NCBI RefSeq assembly: GCF_027859255.1
Contig: NZ_JAQHXR010000001.1
Location: forward strand, 542,767 to 606,766
From: Helicobacter ibis
Lineage (GTDB): Bacteria; Campylobacterota; Campylobacteria; Campylobacterales; Helicobacteraceae
Direction of reading: 5' to 3'
DNA length: 64,000 bases
Below the pieces are notes generated by a model. It had not been told where the DNA came from. It did no database searches and saw nothing but the letters and a program-made list of their open reading frames with translations. How positions within the stretch are numbered: position 1 is the stretch's first letter; the number at the start of each line of letters is the position of its first letter. Positions 36,096 to 45,880 of the stretch are shown in pieces. A program made the translations under genes and the position numbers.

Positions 36096-37316
36096 ATGAG
36101 AAGAGTTGTTGTTAGTGGTATTGGTATGATTAATTCGTTGGGGCTTAATAGAGAAGATTCTTTTAAAGCTATTGTTGAAGGAAAATGTGGAGTTAAAACA
36201 ATCTCCTCTTTTGATGCTAGTGAGTTTCCAGTAAAAATTGCAGCTGAAATTACCAATTTTGATCCAAATTCTGTTATGGATGCTAAAGAAGTAAAAAAGG
36301 CTGATAGATTCATACATCTTGGCATTAAAGCTGCTAAAGAAGCTATGGAAGATAGTGGATTAATAGATTTTAATGGTATTAACTATGATAGGTTTGGTAT
36401 TAGTTCTGCATCTGGTATTGGTGGGCTTATTAATATAGAAAAAAATTCAGTTATAAATGAACAAAGAGGACCAAAGAGAATTTCGCCATTTTTCATACCT
36501 TCATCACTTGTAAATATGCTTGGTGGATTTATTTCTATTGAATTTAATTTAAAAGGACCGAATCTTTCTAGTGTAACTGCTTGTGCTGCTGGTGCTCATG
36601 GGATTAGTGAAGCTGTAAAGACTATAAAGTTAAATTTGGCTGATAGAATGTTGGTTGTCGCTTCAGAATCTGCTATATGTGGTGTTGGTATAGGCGGGTT
36701 TGCTGCTATGAAGGCTCTATCAGATAGAAATGATGAGCCACAACTTGCATCAAGACCATTTGATGCACAAAGAAATGGATTTGTCATGGGTGAGGGTGCT
36801 GCTGCTTTGGTTCTTGAAGACTATGAGAGTGCTAAGGCTAGAGGTGCTACTATTTATGCTGAAATTGTAGGCTTTGGAGAGAGTGGAGATGCAAATCACA
36901 TAACCACACCAGCACCAGAGGGCGAGGGTGCATATAGGGCTATGAAAATGGCATTAGAAATGGCAAATGTAAAAATTGACTATATAAATGCACATGGGAC
37001 AAGCACAAAATATAATGATATGTATGAGACTATGGCGTTAAAGAGAGTATTTGGAGGAAATGTGCCTCCTGTTAGCTCTACTAAAGGTCAAATTGGACAT
37101 TGTCTTGGTGCAGCAGGCGGTTTAGAGGCTGTTATTTCTATAATGGCTATGCAAAAAGGGATATTACCACCTACGATAAACCAAGTAGAGAGTGATCCAG
37201 ATTGTGATTTAGATTATATTCCAAATGTAGCTAGAGAGGCAAAAGTAGATGCTGTAATGAGTAATTCATTTGGCTTTGGTGGCACAAATGGAGTTATTAT
37301 TTTTAAAAAAATATAA
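36096..37316 (+). CDS. fabF: 3-oxoacyl-[ACP] synthase II
   Basis: 406 residues. Condensing enzyme of fatty-acid elongation. Nucleophile Cys in VTACAAGAHGISEA (about 165), His in NAHGTSTKYND (about 300) and His in GQIGHCLGAAGG (about 335), with NSFGFGGTN at the C-terminus. AAGGATC before the ATG. accA starts nine bases later. Confidence 0.96.
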   Translation: MRRVVVSGIGMINSLGLNREDSFKAIVEGKCGVKTISSFDASEFPVKIAAEITNFDPNSVMDAKEVKKADRFIHLGIKAAKEAMEDSGLIDFNGINYDRFGISSASGIGGLINIEKNSVINEQRGPKRISPFFIPSSLVNMLGGFISIEFNLKGPNLSSVTACAAGAHGISEAVKTIKLNLADRMLVVASESAICGVGIGGFAAMKALSDRNDEPQLASRPFDAQRNGFVMGEGAAALVLEDYESAKARGATIYAEIVGFGESGDANHITTPAPEGEGAYRAMKMALEMANVKIDYINAHGTSTKYNDMYETMALKRVFGGNVPPVSSTKGQIGHCLGAAGGLEAVISIMAMQKGILPPTINQVESDPDCDLDYIPNVAREAKVDAVMSNSFGFGGTNGVIIFKKI

Positions 37317-37325
37317 GGAATAAAA

Positions 37326-38252
37326 GTGTCTGTTTATTTGGATTTTGAATCTAAAATAAAAACAATACAAGATAGCATAGCTACAGCACAATTAAAAAAT
37401 GATACTCATGCTATTGAAATTTTGCAAAATGATTTGCAAAAGGAAGTTGAAAAAATTTATTCTAATTTGTCAGATTATCAAAAATTGCAACTAGCTAGAC
37501 ACCCTGATAGGCCATATGCTTTAGATTATATTTCTGCTATGCTTAGTGATTCGTATGAAATACATGGCGATAGACATTTTAGCGATGATCATGCAATTGT
37601 GTGTTATATCGGCAATATAGATGGACAGAAAATAATGGTAATTGGCGAAGAAAAGGGTAGGGGCACGAAGAATAAAATTTTTAGAAATTTTGGTATGCCA
37701 AACCCTGAGGGATATAGAAAAGCTCTAAGAGTAGCCAAAATGGCAGAAAAGTTTAATATACCACTTTTAATGCTTGTAGATACTCCAGGGGCATATCCCG
37801 GAGTTGGAGCTGAAGAGAGGGGACAAAGCGAAGCTATAGCTAAGAATCTACAAGAGTTTAGCAAATTGAAGATTCCAACTATTTCAATAGTAATAGGCGA
37901 AGGTGGTAGTGGAGGAGCGTTGGCTATTGGCGTTGCAGATAGACTTGCTATGATGGAGTATTCGGTCTTTAGCGTTATTTCACCTGAAGGCTGTGCGGCT
38001 ATATTGTGGAATGATCCACAAAAGATAGAAAGTGCTACACAAGCAATGAAAATAACTCCAAATGAATTAAAAAAAGCAGGTTTGATTGATGATATAGTCT
38101 TAGAGCCAAAAGTTGGAGCACATAGGGATAAAGATTCAGCTGTCAAAGCACTTAAAGAATATGTGATACGAAGCATAAAAGAAATACTAGAAGATAAGGA
38201 TTATTTGCAAAAAAGATACAATAAACTTATGTCTTATGGGAGCTTTCAATAA
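37326..38252 (+). CDS. accA: Acetyl-CoA carboxylase carboxyltransferase subunit alpha
   Basis: 308 residues, GTG start with AAGGAA upstream. Transfers CO2 from carboxybiotin to acetyl-CoA, giving malonyl-Co[51 protein letters not shown] and [11 protein letters not shown] are hallmark segments. accD is not in the window. The stop codon overlaps the apparent start of the next gene. Confidence 0.96.
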   Translation: MSVYLDFESKIKTIQDSIATAQLKNDTHAIEILQNDLQKEVEKIYSNLSDYQKLQLARHPDRPYALDYISAMLSDSYEIHGDRHFSDDHAIVCYIGNIDGQKIMVIGEEKGRGTKNKIFRNFGMPNPEGYRKALRVAKMAEKFNIPLLMLVDTPGAYPGVGAEERGQSEAIAKNLQEFSKLKIPTISIVIGEGGSGGALAIGVADRLAMMEYSVFSVISPEGCAAILWNDPQKIESATQAMKITPNELKKAGLIDDIVLEPKVGAHRDKDSAVKALKEYVIRSIKEILEDKDYLQKRYNKLMSYGSFQ

Positions 38253-39433
38253 AACTTGCAATCATTGGCGGAGGTGCGAGTGGGATCTTCGTGGCAGTTC
38301 TGCTTAAGGGTTGTGGGCTTGATATTACAATTTTTGAAAAAAACAAAACAATAGGTAAAAAACTCTTAGCTAGTGGTAATGGTAAATGTAATATACACAA
38401 TACAAATGGTTCTAGCAGTGATTATGCAAGTTCTAGCCTAGATAAAAATCAAATACAAAAAATTATAAATAAATTTACATATTCTGATTTTTACAAACTA
38501 TGCAGTAAGCTTGGATTGCCTCTTATAGCAGAAGGAAGCAAAGTATATCCTATGTCTTATAGCGCTAAGAGTGTATTAGAAGTATTTCAGCTTTCTTTAG
38601 AGGAAGTTCATATTAGATGTAATGAAGAAATAATAGATATTAAGCTTGATAAAAACTATAAAATAAAAAGCAATAAACAAGAATATGAATATGATTTTGT
38701 AGTGGTTTCATGTGGTAGTAATGCACATGAGAGACTAGGTGGTAGTGATAGTGGGTATAGACTAGGTCAGAAATTAGGCTTTCAGCTAGTAGATACTTAT
38801 CCTGTTTTAACTCCATTAAAATGCAAACAAGTATTTTGTGATTTAAATGGCTTGAAAGTGTTTTCAAAGATAACTCTAAAAGATAAAAATATAAAAATTA
38901 TAGAGATAGATGGTGATTTATTGTTTACAAATTATGGTGTTTCGGGGTTTGGCATTTTGGATATTTCTTATTATTTGAATCTATGTGAGATTCCTAGTTT
39001 TAGCGTTGATTTACTGCCAAATATTTCTAAAGAAGCATTAGAAAAGATTCTAATAAATTCCATTAAAACTTATAAGAATGCCAGTTTGTGCGAGGTTTTA
39101 AGCGGTATTGTAAATCCAAAACTAGCAAAATATTTAACAAATAATAAAAAAAGCGATATTAAAAGTATTAAGAACATAGTTTATACAATTAAAAATCTTC
39201 AAATAACGCCAGAATTAACTCAAGAAGCAAATAACGCTGAAGTATGCGGAGGTGGGATTAGCTTTGAATGTATAAATATAGATACTTTTGAGAGTAAAAA
39301 ATATAAAAATTTATATATTATAGGTGAAGTGCTAGATATTGTAGGCAAAAGAGGTGGTCATAATTTAGCTTTTGCTTGGAGTGGTGCTTATATATGTGCT
39401 AATTCAATAAAAAAGCGTATGCAGATTCAATAA
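38249..39433 (+). CDS. YhiN/HI0933-type NAD(P)/FAD-dependent oxidoreductase, apparent ATA start
   Basis: Conserved protein features begin before the first GTG (38291): the frame reads [13 protein letters not shown], the FAD-binding GGGASG that every member has at residue 5-12. No ATG, GTG or TTG lies between the in-frame stop upstream and that motif; ATA at 38249 does, with GGGAG six bases before it and overlapping the accA stop. From there the protein is 394 residues. Other motifs: [12 protein letters not shown] (family G-x-GRCN, here NGKCN), the end motif [17 protein letters not shown] (here [16 protein letters not shown]). Known relatives are aminoacetone-oxidase-like flavoproteins of unclear role. 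A start from 38291 would delete part of the FAD site. Confidence 0.85.
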   Translation: MKLAIIGGGASGIFVAVLLKGCGLDITIFEKNKTIGKKLLASGNGKCNIHNTNGSSSDYASSSLDKNQIQKIINKFTYSDFYKLCSKLGLPLIAEGSKVYPMSYSAKSVLEVFQLSLEEVHIRCNEEIIDIKLDKNYKIKSNKQEYEYDFVVVSCGSNAHERLGGSDSGYRLGQKLGFQLVDTYPVLTPLKCKQVFCDLNGLKVFSKITLKDKNIKIIEIDGDLLFTNYGVSGFGILDISYYLNLCEIPSFSVDLLPNISKEALEKILINSIKTYKNASLCEVLSGIVNPKLAKYLTNNKKSDIKSIKNIVYTIKNLQITPELTQEANNAEVCGGGISFECINIDTFESKKYKNLYIIGEVLDIVGKRGGHNLAFAWSGAYICANSIKKRMQIQ

Positions 39434-39579
39434 ATATGGCTTAAATTTTAAAGATGTAGAAATTACAGATTCTTTATGACTTGATTTTGTTTTATAGAAT
39501 AAAGTGTGATTAAAATATTAAATTTAAGGCTTTGAGATTTTAGTAACTTATTAAAATTTTATTTCTTGTTAATTAATTG

Positions 39580-39606
39580 TTAATTTTTTTAGAAAAGTGT
39601 CGATAT
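39580..39606 (+). promoter_or_regulatory. FliA (sigma28)-like promoter before the EF-hand gene
   Basis: TTAAT at 39580-39584 and CGATAT at 39601-39606, 16 bases apart. C. jejuni sigma28 promoters have the -10 consensus CGATWT with a TAA(G)-like -35 about 14-16 bases upstream. ATG of the gene is 35 bases downstream, preceded by AAGGAG. Match is by eye. Confidence 0.5.
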
Positions 39607-39640
39607 AACTAATGCAATTTAAATTTTCAAGGAGAAAGTC

Positions 39641-41197
39641 ATGCAGACAGGTATGAATTTCTCTTCTCTTAAAGCCTCATATACCACCACGCATTGGAGT
39701 GCTCTTGGAGAAGAGATTAAAAATGATAAAGCAAATAGTGTTCCAACTACTAGCAATACAACCATAAATGAAAAAGATGAAGGAAGCAAAGCTTCAAATG
39801 TGGTTGCTTCAAGTGAAGTTGCAAACAATAAGTTTGGCGACCTTCATAAGCAGATTGTATCACATGCAATAGAAAAAATAGCTGAAATTAAAAATGATAT
39901 TATGAAGATATGGGAGGAGTTATATGGGCAAGATAGACCAACTTCTTCTATTGATAGCATAAAAGATATTACTGATCTTATAAGTGGTAATATTGCCACA
40001 AGACCACCTATTCAAATTGGCGGTTCTCAAAGCGGGATAAGCATTACTCAAGGTTTCTATCAATCATTAGAGTTATCTATAAAAGGCACTATAGTAGGAC
40101 AAGATGGCGTAAAAAAAGAACTTGATTTAAGCATTAGCATATCTCAAAGTTTTATACAAAATATACAAATAAATGGTTCAAATAGCGGAAATGGCAGTGG
40201 AAGCATAGTTGATAAAGAAGAGGGTGCTGAAATTATAGATCCGCTTGTTATTGACTATGAAGGAAGCGGGACTGAACTAAGCGATACTACGATGAGCTTC
40301 GATCTTGATAGCGATGGTAAAGAAGATCAAATATCAACTCTTAAAAAAGGCTCTGGATTCCTAGCGTTAGATAAGAATAATGACGGAAAAATTAATGATG
40401 GCAATGAGCTATTTGGCACACAAAGTGGAGATGGATTTAAAGATCTAGCACAATATGATAGTAATAAAGATGGCAAAATAGATAAAAATGATCCAATATA
40501 CAATAAGCTTAGAATTTGGTCGCCAAATGAAAAAGGAGAAGGCGAGTTAGTAGGCTTAGGTGAGAAGGGTATAGGGGTTATATATCTTGATGCTAAAGAT
40601 GATAAAGAGTATCTAATGGGTGAGAAGGGGGACTTGCTAGGTATTAAGCAAAAGACTTCTGATTTTATTAGAGATGATGGAAGTAGTGGTAATATCCACC
40701 ATATAGACTTGGTAAAAGATCCAATAAAATCACAACAACAAAATGAACAAATACTAAATAGTATGCTAAATGGCAATAGCCTACTTGGCTCTAAGGTGTA
40801 TTTGGAGAATCTAAGCTTTAGTGCTTCATGGACTGAAACGAATTTTGCCTCTACATCAATTAGCAACAATGGTAATGGTGGCTTTAATTGGAGTTTTAGC
40901 AGTGCAACATATAAGAGTTTCTCGTTTAGCTTTAGTTTGGATTCATTGCACAATGCCACAAATGGCGTGAGTGCTGATATATCAAATATTTGGAAAAAAT
41001 TAGAAGAAAGCTTCAAAGATATAGAATCTATTGGAAGCAATAATCAACCTAATAGCGGATTGGTTGATTTACTACTAAAGAGATTCGATGAGGCAAACTA
41101 CTCTAAATTAAATGAGCTTTTATTTAACTCAAGCGAGAGTGAGAGCCCATTTAAAAACAACTTGAATCTACAAGAGTTAGCACGACTAATTTCTTAA
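39641..41197 (+). CDS. Calcium-binding EF-hand-type protein, probably extracellular
   Basis: 518 residues, no Sec signal peptide ([19 protein letters not shown]). A central domain from about residue 200 has three DxDxDG-type calcium loops: DLDSDGKED (about 221), [10 protein letters not shown] (about 244) and [12 protein letters not shown] (about 273). The block [41 protein letters not shown] is that of a family in diverse Proteobacteria often annotated as hypothetical or hemolysin-type. The C-terminal half is Ser/Asn-rich and beta-like, then a helical tail ending SEFFKN-like repeats. A FliA-like promoter upstream suggests flagellar coregulation. Overlaps convergent prfB by four bases. Confidence 0.75.
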   Translation: MQTGMNFSSLKASYTTTHWSALGEEIKNDKANSVPTTSNTTINEKDEGSKASNVVASSEVANNKFGDLHKQIVSHAIEKIAEIKNDIMKIWEELYGQDRPTSSIDSIKDITDLISGNIATRPPIQIGGSQSGISITQGFYQSLELSIKGTIVGQDGVKKELDLSISISQSFIQNIQINGSNSGNGSGSIVDKEEGAEIIDPLVIDYEGSGTELSDTTMSFDLDSDGKEDQISTLKKGSGFLALDKNNDGKINDGNELFGTQSGDGFKDLAQYDSNKDGKIDKNDPIYNKLRIWSPNEKGEGELVGLGEKGIGVIYLDAKDDKEYLMGEKGDLLGIKQKTSDFIRDDGSSGNIHHIDLVKDPIKSQQQNEQILNSMLNGNSLLGSKVYLENLSFSASWTETNFASTSISNNGNGGFNWSFSSATYKSFSFSFSLDSLHNATNGVSADISNIWKKLEESFKDIESIGSNNQPNSGLVDLLLKRFDEANYSKLNELLFNSSESESPFKNNLNLQELARLIS

Positions 41198-42291
41198 GAT
41201 TCTTTGGTGGAGTTATAGACTAACACTCCTTCTAAAATTTCATCTATATCTCCATCTAGTATCGCACTAACATTGCTATATGCAATGTTGGAGCGCAAAT
41301 CTTTTATTTGTTGGTGAGGTGCTAACACATAGCTCCTAATTTGATATCCCCAACCTATCTCACTTTTTTCATCTATATTTGTTTCTTCTTCTTTTTTTAA
41401 TCTTTCTCTTTCATATAGCTTTGCTTTTAGCATTTTTAAAGCACTTGCTTTATTTTTGTGTTGGCTTCTATCATTTTGACATTGCACTACTATGCCTGTT
41501 GGTAGGTGCGTGATTCTTATTGCAGATTCTGTTTTATTTACATGTTGCCCCCCTGCACCTGAAGCACGGTATGTATCTATTCTTAAGTCTTTTTCTTCTA
41601 TTTGTATTTCTATATCATCTTCTATTTCTGGTATTACACTAACTGAAGTAAAACTTGTATGTCTTTTTGCGTTTGAATCAAATGGTGAAATTCTAACTAG
41701 TCTATGTACACCGTTTTCAGCTTTTGCGTAGCCATAAGCATTTTCTCCTTTTATGATAAAACTTGCATCTTTTATTCCTGCTTCATCTCCTTCTTGATAG
41801 TCTAAGAGTTCAACCTTAAAGCCTCTTCTCTCAGCCCATCGCAAATACATTCTATATAGCATTGAAGCCCAATCTTGAGATTCTGTTCCGCCAGCACCTG
41901 GAGTGATTGTAAAAATTGCATTATTTGAATCTAATTTATCGTTTAGCATTACCTCTATTTCTGCATTTTTTATTGTTTGATTTAGATTATCTGCTTCTTC
42001 AAATAAAGATTCTAAGAGTTCTTCATCATCATTTGCTAGTTCAAATAATTCTTTTGCGTCATTTAGGGCTTTTGTGGCTGTGTTATATTTTTCTAATTGT
42101 CTTATATATATTTTTTTTTCTTTTTGCAAATTAGCTGCATTTTTCGCATCAGCCCAGAAGCTTGAATCTTGCTCTTTACTTGAGATTTCATTTATTTTTT
42201 CTTGCAGTATTTTTGGGTTTAATATTTTTTCTATATTTTGTTGTTTGCTTTCTAGTTCTTTTAGTAGCTTACCATATTCATAATTATCCAT
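41194..42291 (-). CDS. prfB: Peptide chain release factor 2
   Basis: 365 residues in one uninterrupted frame. Catalytic GGQ in [16 protein letters not shown] (about 240-255) and the stop-codon recognition SPF motif in [14 protein letters not shown]2 reads UGA and UAA. In many bacteria prfB needs a programmed +1 frameshift at codon 26; here the N-terminal region reads straight through, as in H. pylori. Confidence 0.96.
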   Translation of the reverse strand: MDNYEYGKLLKELESKQQNIEKILNPKILQEKINEISSKEQDSSFWADAKNAANLQKEKKIYIRQLEKYNTATKALNDAKELFELANDDEELLESLFEEADNLNQTIKNAEIEVMLNDKLDSNNAIFTITPGAGGTESQDWASMLYRMYLRWAERRGFKVELLDYQEGDEAGIKDASFIIKGENAYGYAKAENGVHRLVRISPFDSNAKRHTSFTSVSVIPEIEDDIEIQIEEKDLRIDTYRASGAGGQHVNKTESAIRITHLPTGIVVQCQNDRSQHKNKASALKMLKAKLYERERLKKEEETNIDEKSEIGWGYQIRSYVLAPHQQIKDLRSNIAYSNVSAILDGDIDEILEGVLVYNSTKES

Positions 42292-42387
42292 CTATATTCC
42301 TTAGAATTATTTAGTGAAATTATATTTTATTTTTTTATAATTTTTGATACAATCTATGCTTTTATTTTAAATTTGTGGGAACTTCTT

Positions 42388-43686
42388 ATGTTTGGTAAAA
42401 ATGCTAAAAATAATAACACTTCAAATGCTGTAAGTGCCAAATGTCTAGATTATGCAAGACAGCTTAAAGCAATAAATAAATCAATGGCGGTTATTTCATT
42501 TACTCCAGATGGCATTATTTTAGATGCTAATGAAAATTTCTTAAAAACAGTTGGATATACATTAGATGAAATAAAAGGCAATCATCATAAGATGTTTTGT
42601 CAAAAACAATTAGTCGAATCTCAAGAATATGTAGATTTTTGGAACACATTAAAGAGAGGCACTTTTGTGTCTAAACTTTTTAAGCGTGTGAAGAAAAATG
42701 GAGATATTATTTGGCTAGAGGCAAATTACAATCCAATACTAGATGAAGAAGGGAATGTAGTTAAAGTTGTGAAATTTGCTTCTGATATTACTGATAGGGT
42801 TAATGAGCAACTAGATTTAAAAAATGTAATGAATGCAGCAGATAAATCTATGGCTTTAATTCAATTTATGCCAGATGGGACAATTATAGAGGCTAATGAG
42901 AATTTTTTAAATACGGTTAAATATAGCCTAAATGAAATAAAAGGCAAACATCATGAGATGTTTTGCGATTCAAACTATACAAAGACGGAATCTTATAGGG
43001 AGTTTTGGAAAAAACTTCAAAGTGGTGAATTTATATCAGATACATTTGTAAGATATGACAAAAACGGAAATCAGCTGTGGTTAATTGCAAGTTATAACCC
43101 TGTTTTTGATAGCGAAGGAAAGGTTTATAAGGTTATTAAATTTGCAACTGATATAACTGCTCAAAAAAATAGAGAAGAACAATCGCAACAAATTGTAACA
43201 GAAAGCGTAAATGAAAATAGTGTTCTTACAAATCAAGGTATGGATGTGATTGGTAGAACGGTTGAAAATATCCAAGAAATAGCCTCTGTAATGGCTGAAA
43301 ACTCTGAAAGAATAGAGCAGTTAAATAAACAAAGTGAAGAGATAACTTCAATAGTGCAAACTATTAAAGATATAGCAGACCAAACAAATCTACTAGCACT
43401 AAATGCAGCAATAGAAGCTGCAAGAGCAGGAGAACATGGTAGAGGATTTGCAGTTGTTGCAGATGAAGTAAGAAAGTTAGCAGAAAGAACTGGTAAATCA
43501 ATTACTGAAATTACAACAACGGTAAATACAATCAAAGATGAAACAAGCCAAGTTGTTGAAAAGACACAATATAGCATTGAAAGGGTTAATTCAAGTGTTG
43601 AATTAGCAGAAGATGCTAGAGAGGTTATGAATAGGATTCAAGCTAGTGCAGATGATTTGAGAAATAAAATAAATTCACACGAGTAA
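42388..43686 (+). CDS. Soluble PAS-PAS methyl-accepting chemotaxis protein (BdlA-like)
   Basis: 432 residues from ATG 42388. No membrane segment. Two PAS domains (about 25-140 and 145-260) repeat the same motifs: [20 protein letters not shown] and [20 protein letters not shown], each followed by HHKMFC / HHEMFC and WLEANYNP / WLIASYNP. Then a signalling domain with the hairpin tip [20 protein letters not shown]. Such cytoplasmic receptors sense redox or intracellular signals (Aer, BdlA, C. jejuni CetB-like) and talk to CheA/CheW. Ends at a bidirectional terminator. Confidence 0.87.
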   Translation: MFGKNAKNNNTSNAVSAKCLDYARQLKAINKSMAVISFTPDGIILDANENFLKTVGYTLDEIKGNHHKMFCQKQLVESQEYVDFWNTLKRGTFVSKLFKRVKKNGDIIWLEANYNPILDEEGNVVKVVKFASDITDRVNEQLDLKNVMNAADKSMALIQFMPDGTIIEANENFLNTVKYSLNEIKGKHHEMFCDSNYTKTESYREFWKKLQSGEFISDTFVRYDKNGNQLWLIASYNPVFDSEGKVYKVIKFATDITAQKNREEQSQQIVTESVNENSVLTNQGMDVIGRTVENIQEIASVMAENSERIEQLNKQSEEITSIVQTIKDIADQTNLLALNAAIEAARAGEHGRGFAVVADEVRKLAERTGKSITEITTTVNTIKDETSQVVEKTQYSIERVNSSVELAEDAREVMNRIQASADDLRNKINSHE

Positions 43687-43689
43687 TTT

Positions 43690-43730
43690 AAAGCCTATGT
43701 TATTGTATTACATAGGCTTTTATTATTTTT
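43690..43730. terminator. Bidirectional terminator between the chemoreceptor and cyclophilin genes
   Basis: 11-bp perfect stem AAAGCCTATGT (43690-43700) / ACATAGGCTTT (43710-43720), nine-base loop, then TATTATTTTTTG on the plus side and AAA/TTTAAA on the other. Overlaps the stop of the minus-strand gene. Confidence 0.87.
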
Positions 43731-44266
43731 TGTTCTTTAATTGGTCTGTCATTTTGATTAGTTTGTGTGTATTCTATCTTTCTTAGTGCTCTTAAGCTTT
43801 CTTCTTCTTTATCCTTGCTTATTTCTCCAAAGATTGTGTGGTATCCATTTAAATGAGGTGTTCTAGTAGTGGTGATAAAAAATTGACTTCCATTTGTATT
43901 TGGACCTGAATTTGCCATTGCTAAGATTCCAGCTCTATCAAATGCGTATCCTTGTTTTATCTCATCTTCAAAATCATTTTTCCAAATAGATTCTCCACCT
44001 CTACCAGTTCCTGTAGGGTCTCCACCTTGAATCATGAATTTTTTAATAACCCTATGAAATATAACTCCATTGTAGTAGCCATTATTTATATGTGTAACAA
44101 AGTTTTCTACTGCTTTTGGTGCGACATCTGGGAAGAGAGTTAGAGTAATATTCCCAGAAGTTGTCTCAAGCACAGCTTGTATTTTTTGACTTTCTTTTGC
44201 GTTTATAAAGCCAACTAAAAAAAATACAATAAAGATTCTACAAAAATAGTGAATTAACACTTTCAT
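43700..44266 (-). CDS. Periplasmic cyclophilin-type peptidyl-prolyl cis-trans isomerase
   Basis: 188 residues with a signal peptide (hydrophobic [16 protein letters not shown]). Cyclophilin fold with the active-site residues in [19 protein letters not shown] (Arg, Phe, Gln), [18 protein letters not shown] and [10 protein letters not shown]. Catalyses proline isomerisation in secreted proteins. The start overlaps the end of prs by 29 bases, so it is translated from the prs mRNA. Confidence 0.93.
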   Translation of the reverse strand: MKVLIHYFCRIFIVFFLVGFINAKESQKIQAVLETTSGNITLTLFPDVAPKAVENFVTHINNGYYNGVIFHRVIKKFMIQGGDPTGTGRGGESIWKNDFEDEIKQGYAFDRAGILAMANSGPNTNGSQFFITTTRTPHLNGYHTIFGEISKDKEEESLRALRKIEYTQTNQNDRPIKEQKIIKAYVIQ

Positions 44267-45167
44267 TATTGTTTATCCTCCTTATTACTTCTGCAAATAG
44301 TGGTGCAACGCTTAGTGTTTTTATTTTTGAGCATTCTTTTTTTAGTGGGATTGTATCAGTTACTATTACTTCATCTAGCTCACTATTTTCGATTCTCTCA
44401 TACGCAGGTCCGCTTAATACCGCATGTGTCCCTAATGCAATCACACTTAAAGCACCTTTTTGCTTAAATGCACTTGCAGCTTTTACTATTGTCCCTGCAG
44501 TATCTATCATATCATCGATTAGGATTACATTTTTGTCCTCAACACTGCCTATTACATTCATAACTTCGCTTTCATTTGCCTTTTCTCTTCTTTTGTCAAT
44601 TATGGCTATGTCTAGTTCTAGAAGTTTTGCAAAATATCTAGCTCTTGCTATACCACCTATATCTGGGCTTGCTACTATTGCGTTTATAAAGCATTTTGAT
44701 TGTATATATTCTTTAAATACGATAGAGCCATATAAATTATCAACCGGAATATCAAAGAAGCCTTGAATTTGTCCTGCGTGAAGATCCATTGTTATTATTC
44801 TTGTAATACCTGCTATTTGCAATAAATCTGCTACTAGCTTTGCGCTAATTGGGACTCTAGGTGCCGCCTTTCTATCTTGTCTTGCATAGCCAAAGTAGGG
44901 CATTATCACATTTATACAATTTGCAGAGCTTCTCTTTAGTGCATCTGTCATTATTAGAAGCTCCATTAAATTATCATTTGTGGGTTCGCAAGTTGGCTGT
45001 ATTACAAAAACATCTTTACCTCTCACACTCTCGCACAAACGAATACTTATCTCGCCATCGCTAAAGCGTGAAACTTCGGCTTTCGCTAATTCAACATCTA
45101 GTTGTTTTGCTACTTTCTTTGAGAATTCTTCATGAGCACTTCCGGTAAATATTTTAAAATCAGGCAT
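44238..45167 (-). CDS. prs: Ribose-phosphate pyrophosphokinase
   Basis: 309 residues. Makes PRPP from ribose 5-phosphate and ATP for purine, pyrimidine, His, Trp and NAD synthesis. [14 protein letters not shown] at the start, [31 protein letters not shown] and the PRPP loop [22 protein letters not shown] precedes the ATG. Confidence 0.96.
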   Translation of the reverse strand: MPDFKIFTGSAHEEFSKKVAKQLDVELAKAEVSRFSDGEISIRLCESVRGKDVFVIQPTCEPTNDNLMELLIMTDALKRSSANCINVIMPYFGYARQDRKAAPRVPISAKLVADLLQIAGITRIITMDLHAGQIQGFFDIPVDNLYGSIVFKEYIQSKCFINAIVASPDIGGIARARYFAKLLELDIAIIDKRREKANESEVMNVIGSVEDKNVILIDDMIDTAGTIVKAASAFKQKGALSVIALGTHAVLSGPAYERIENSELDEVIVTDTIPLKKECSKIKTLSVAPLFAEVIRRINNNESVNSLFL

Positions 45168-45248
45168 GAAATTCCTTTGTTCGTAAAATAAAACTTGGAT
45201 TCTATTTAAAAAACAATTATTGAATCTTAAATTGCATGGAAACTTTGC

Positions 45249-45812
45249 TTATTTTTTACAATAAAAGATTATTGCAGGAGGAAAGTTCTTCCAAATAATT
45301 TTGGACACTTTTACTTTTGAGAATTTTTTATGAAGTATTTTTCTAAATGACTTTGCTTGTGGTGTTGGTAATGCATACATGAATGTAGAAAATACTCCAC
45401 CTTTTTTTAGTGATTCGTTTATATTGGATAGCAGTGTGATTTTATCTTTTGGCTTTAGTATAGTCCAAGGAATCCCAGATATAACTATGTCCAAATTTTC
45501 TATATTTTTTGATTTTATTATGTTATTTATGTTGTTTGCATTTTGATTTTCTATATATACATTTGGTGTTTGTCCAAACTTGTCATACAATATATTGTAG
45601 AAATTTTTATTTATTTCTATCGCTATAAATGTTGAATTTTTATCTTTTAGTCTTATTATCTCATTTGTAAAGCTACCTAAGCCCGGACCTATTTCTGCTA
45701 TACATTTTGCATTTTGTATATTTAGATTATGCGTCATAGCTACACTTAATGCTTTACTGCTAGAGCAAAAAGCACCAACTTTTCTTGGCTGTTTTAGAAA
45801 CTCCAAAAACAT
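45249..45812 (-). CDS. Phospholipid N-methyltransferase-like SAM methyltransferase
   Basis: 187 residues. N-terminal FLKQPRKVGAFCSSSKALSVAM then motif I IAEIGPGLGSFTNEI and the post-motif IVISGIPWT. The pair KVGA-x-x-(P/S)SS-x-x-L and SG-(I/L)-PW is typical of rhizobial-type PmtA phosphatidylethanolamine N-methyltransferases and KsgA-related enzymes. It might methylate an amino lipid, but Helicobacter envelopes are not known for phosphatidylcholine made this way. Single gene; divergent from maf. Confidence 0.7.
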   Translation of the reverse strand: MFLEFLKQPRKVGAFCSSSKALSVAMTHNLNIQNAKCIAEIGPGLGSFTNEIIRLKDKNSTFIAIEINKNFYNILYDKFGQTPNVYIENQNANNINNIIKSKNIENLDIVISGIPWTILKPKDKITLLSNINESLKKGGVFSTFMYALPTPQAKSFRKILHKKFSKVKVSKIIWKNFPPAIIFYCKK

Positions 45813-45880
45813 ATTGATTCCTAATCTATCGATAAATTTAATGTATAATACACTAATTATGTTTAATTTTAAGGTGTTAA

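Noticed and set aside
41194..42291. Programmed +1 frameshift in prfB
   Set aside because: The reading frame is continuous through the usual site; none is needed.
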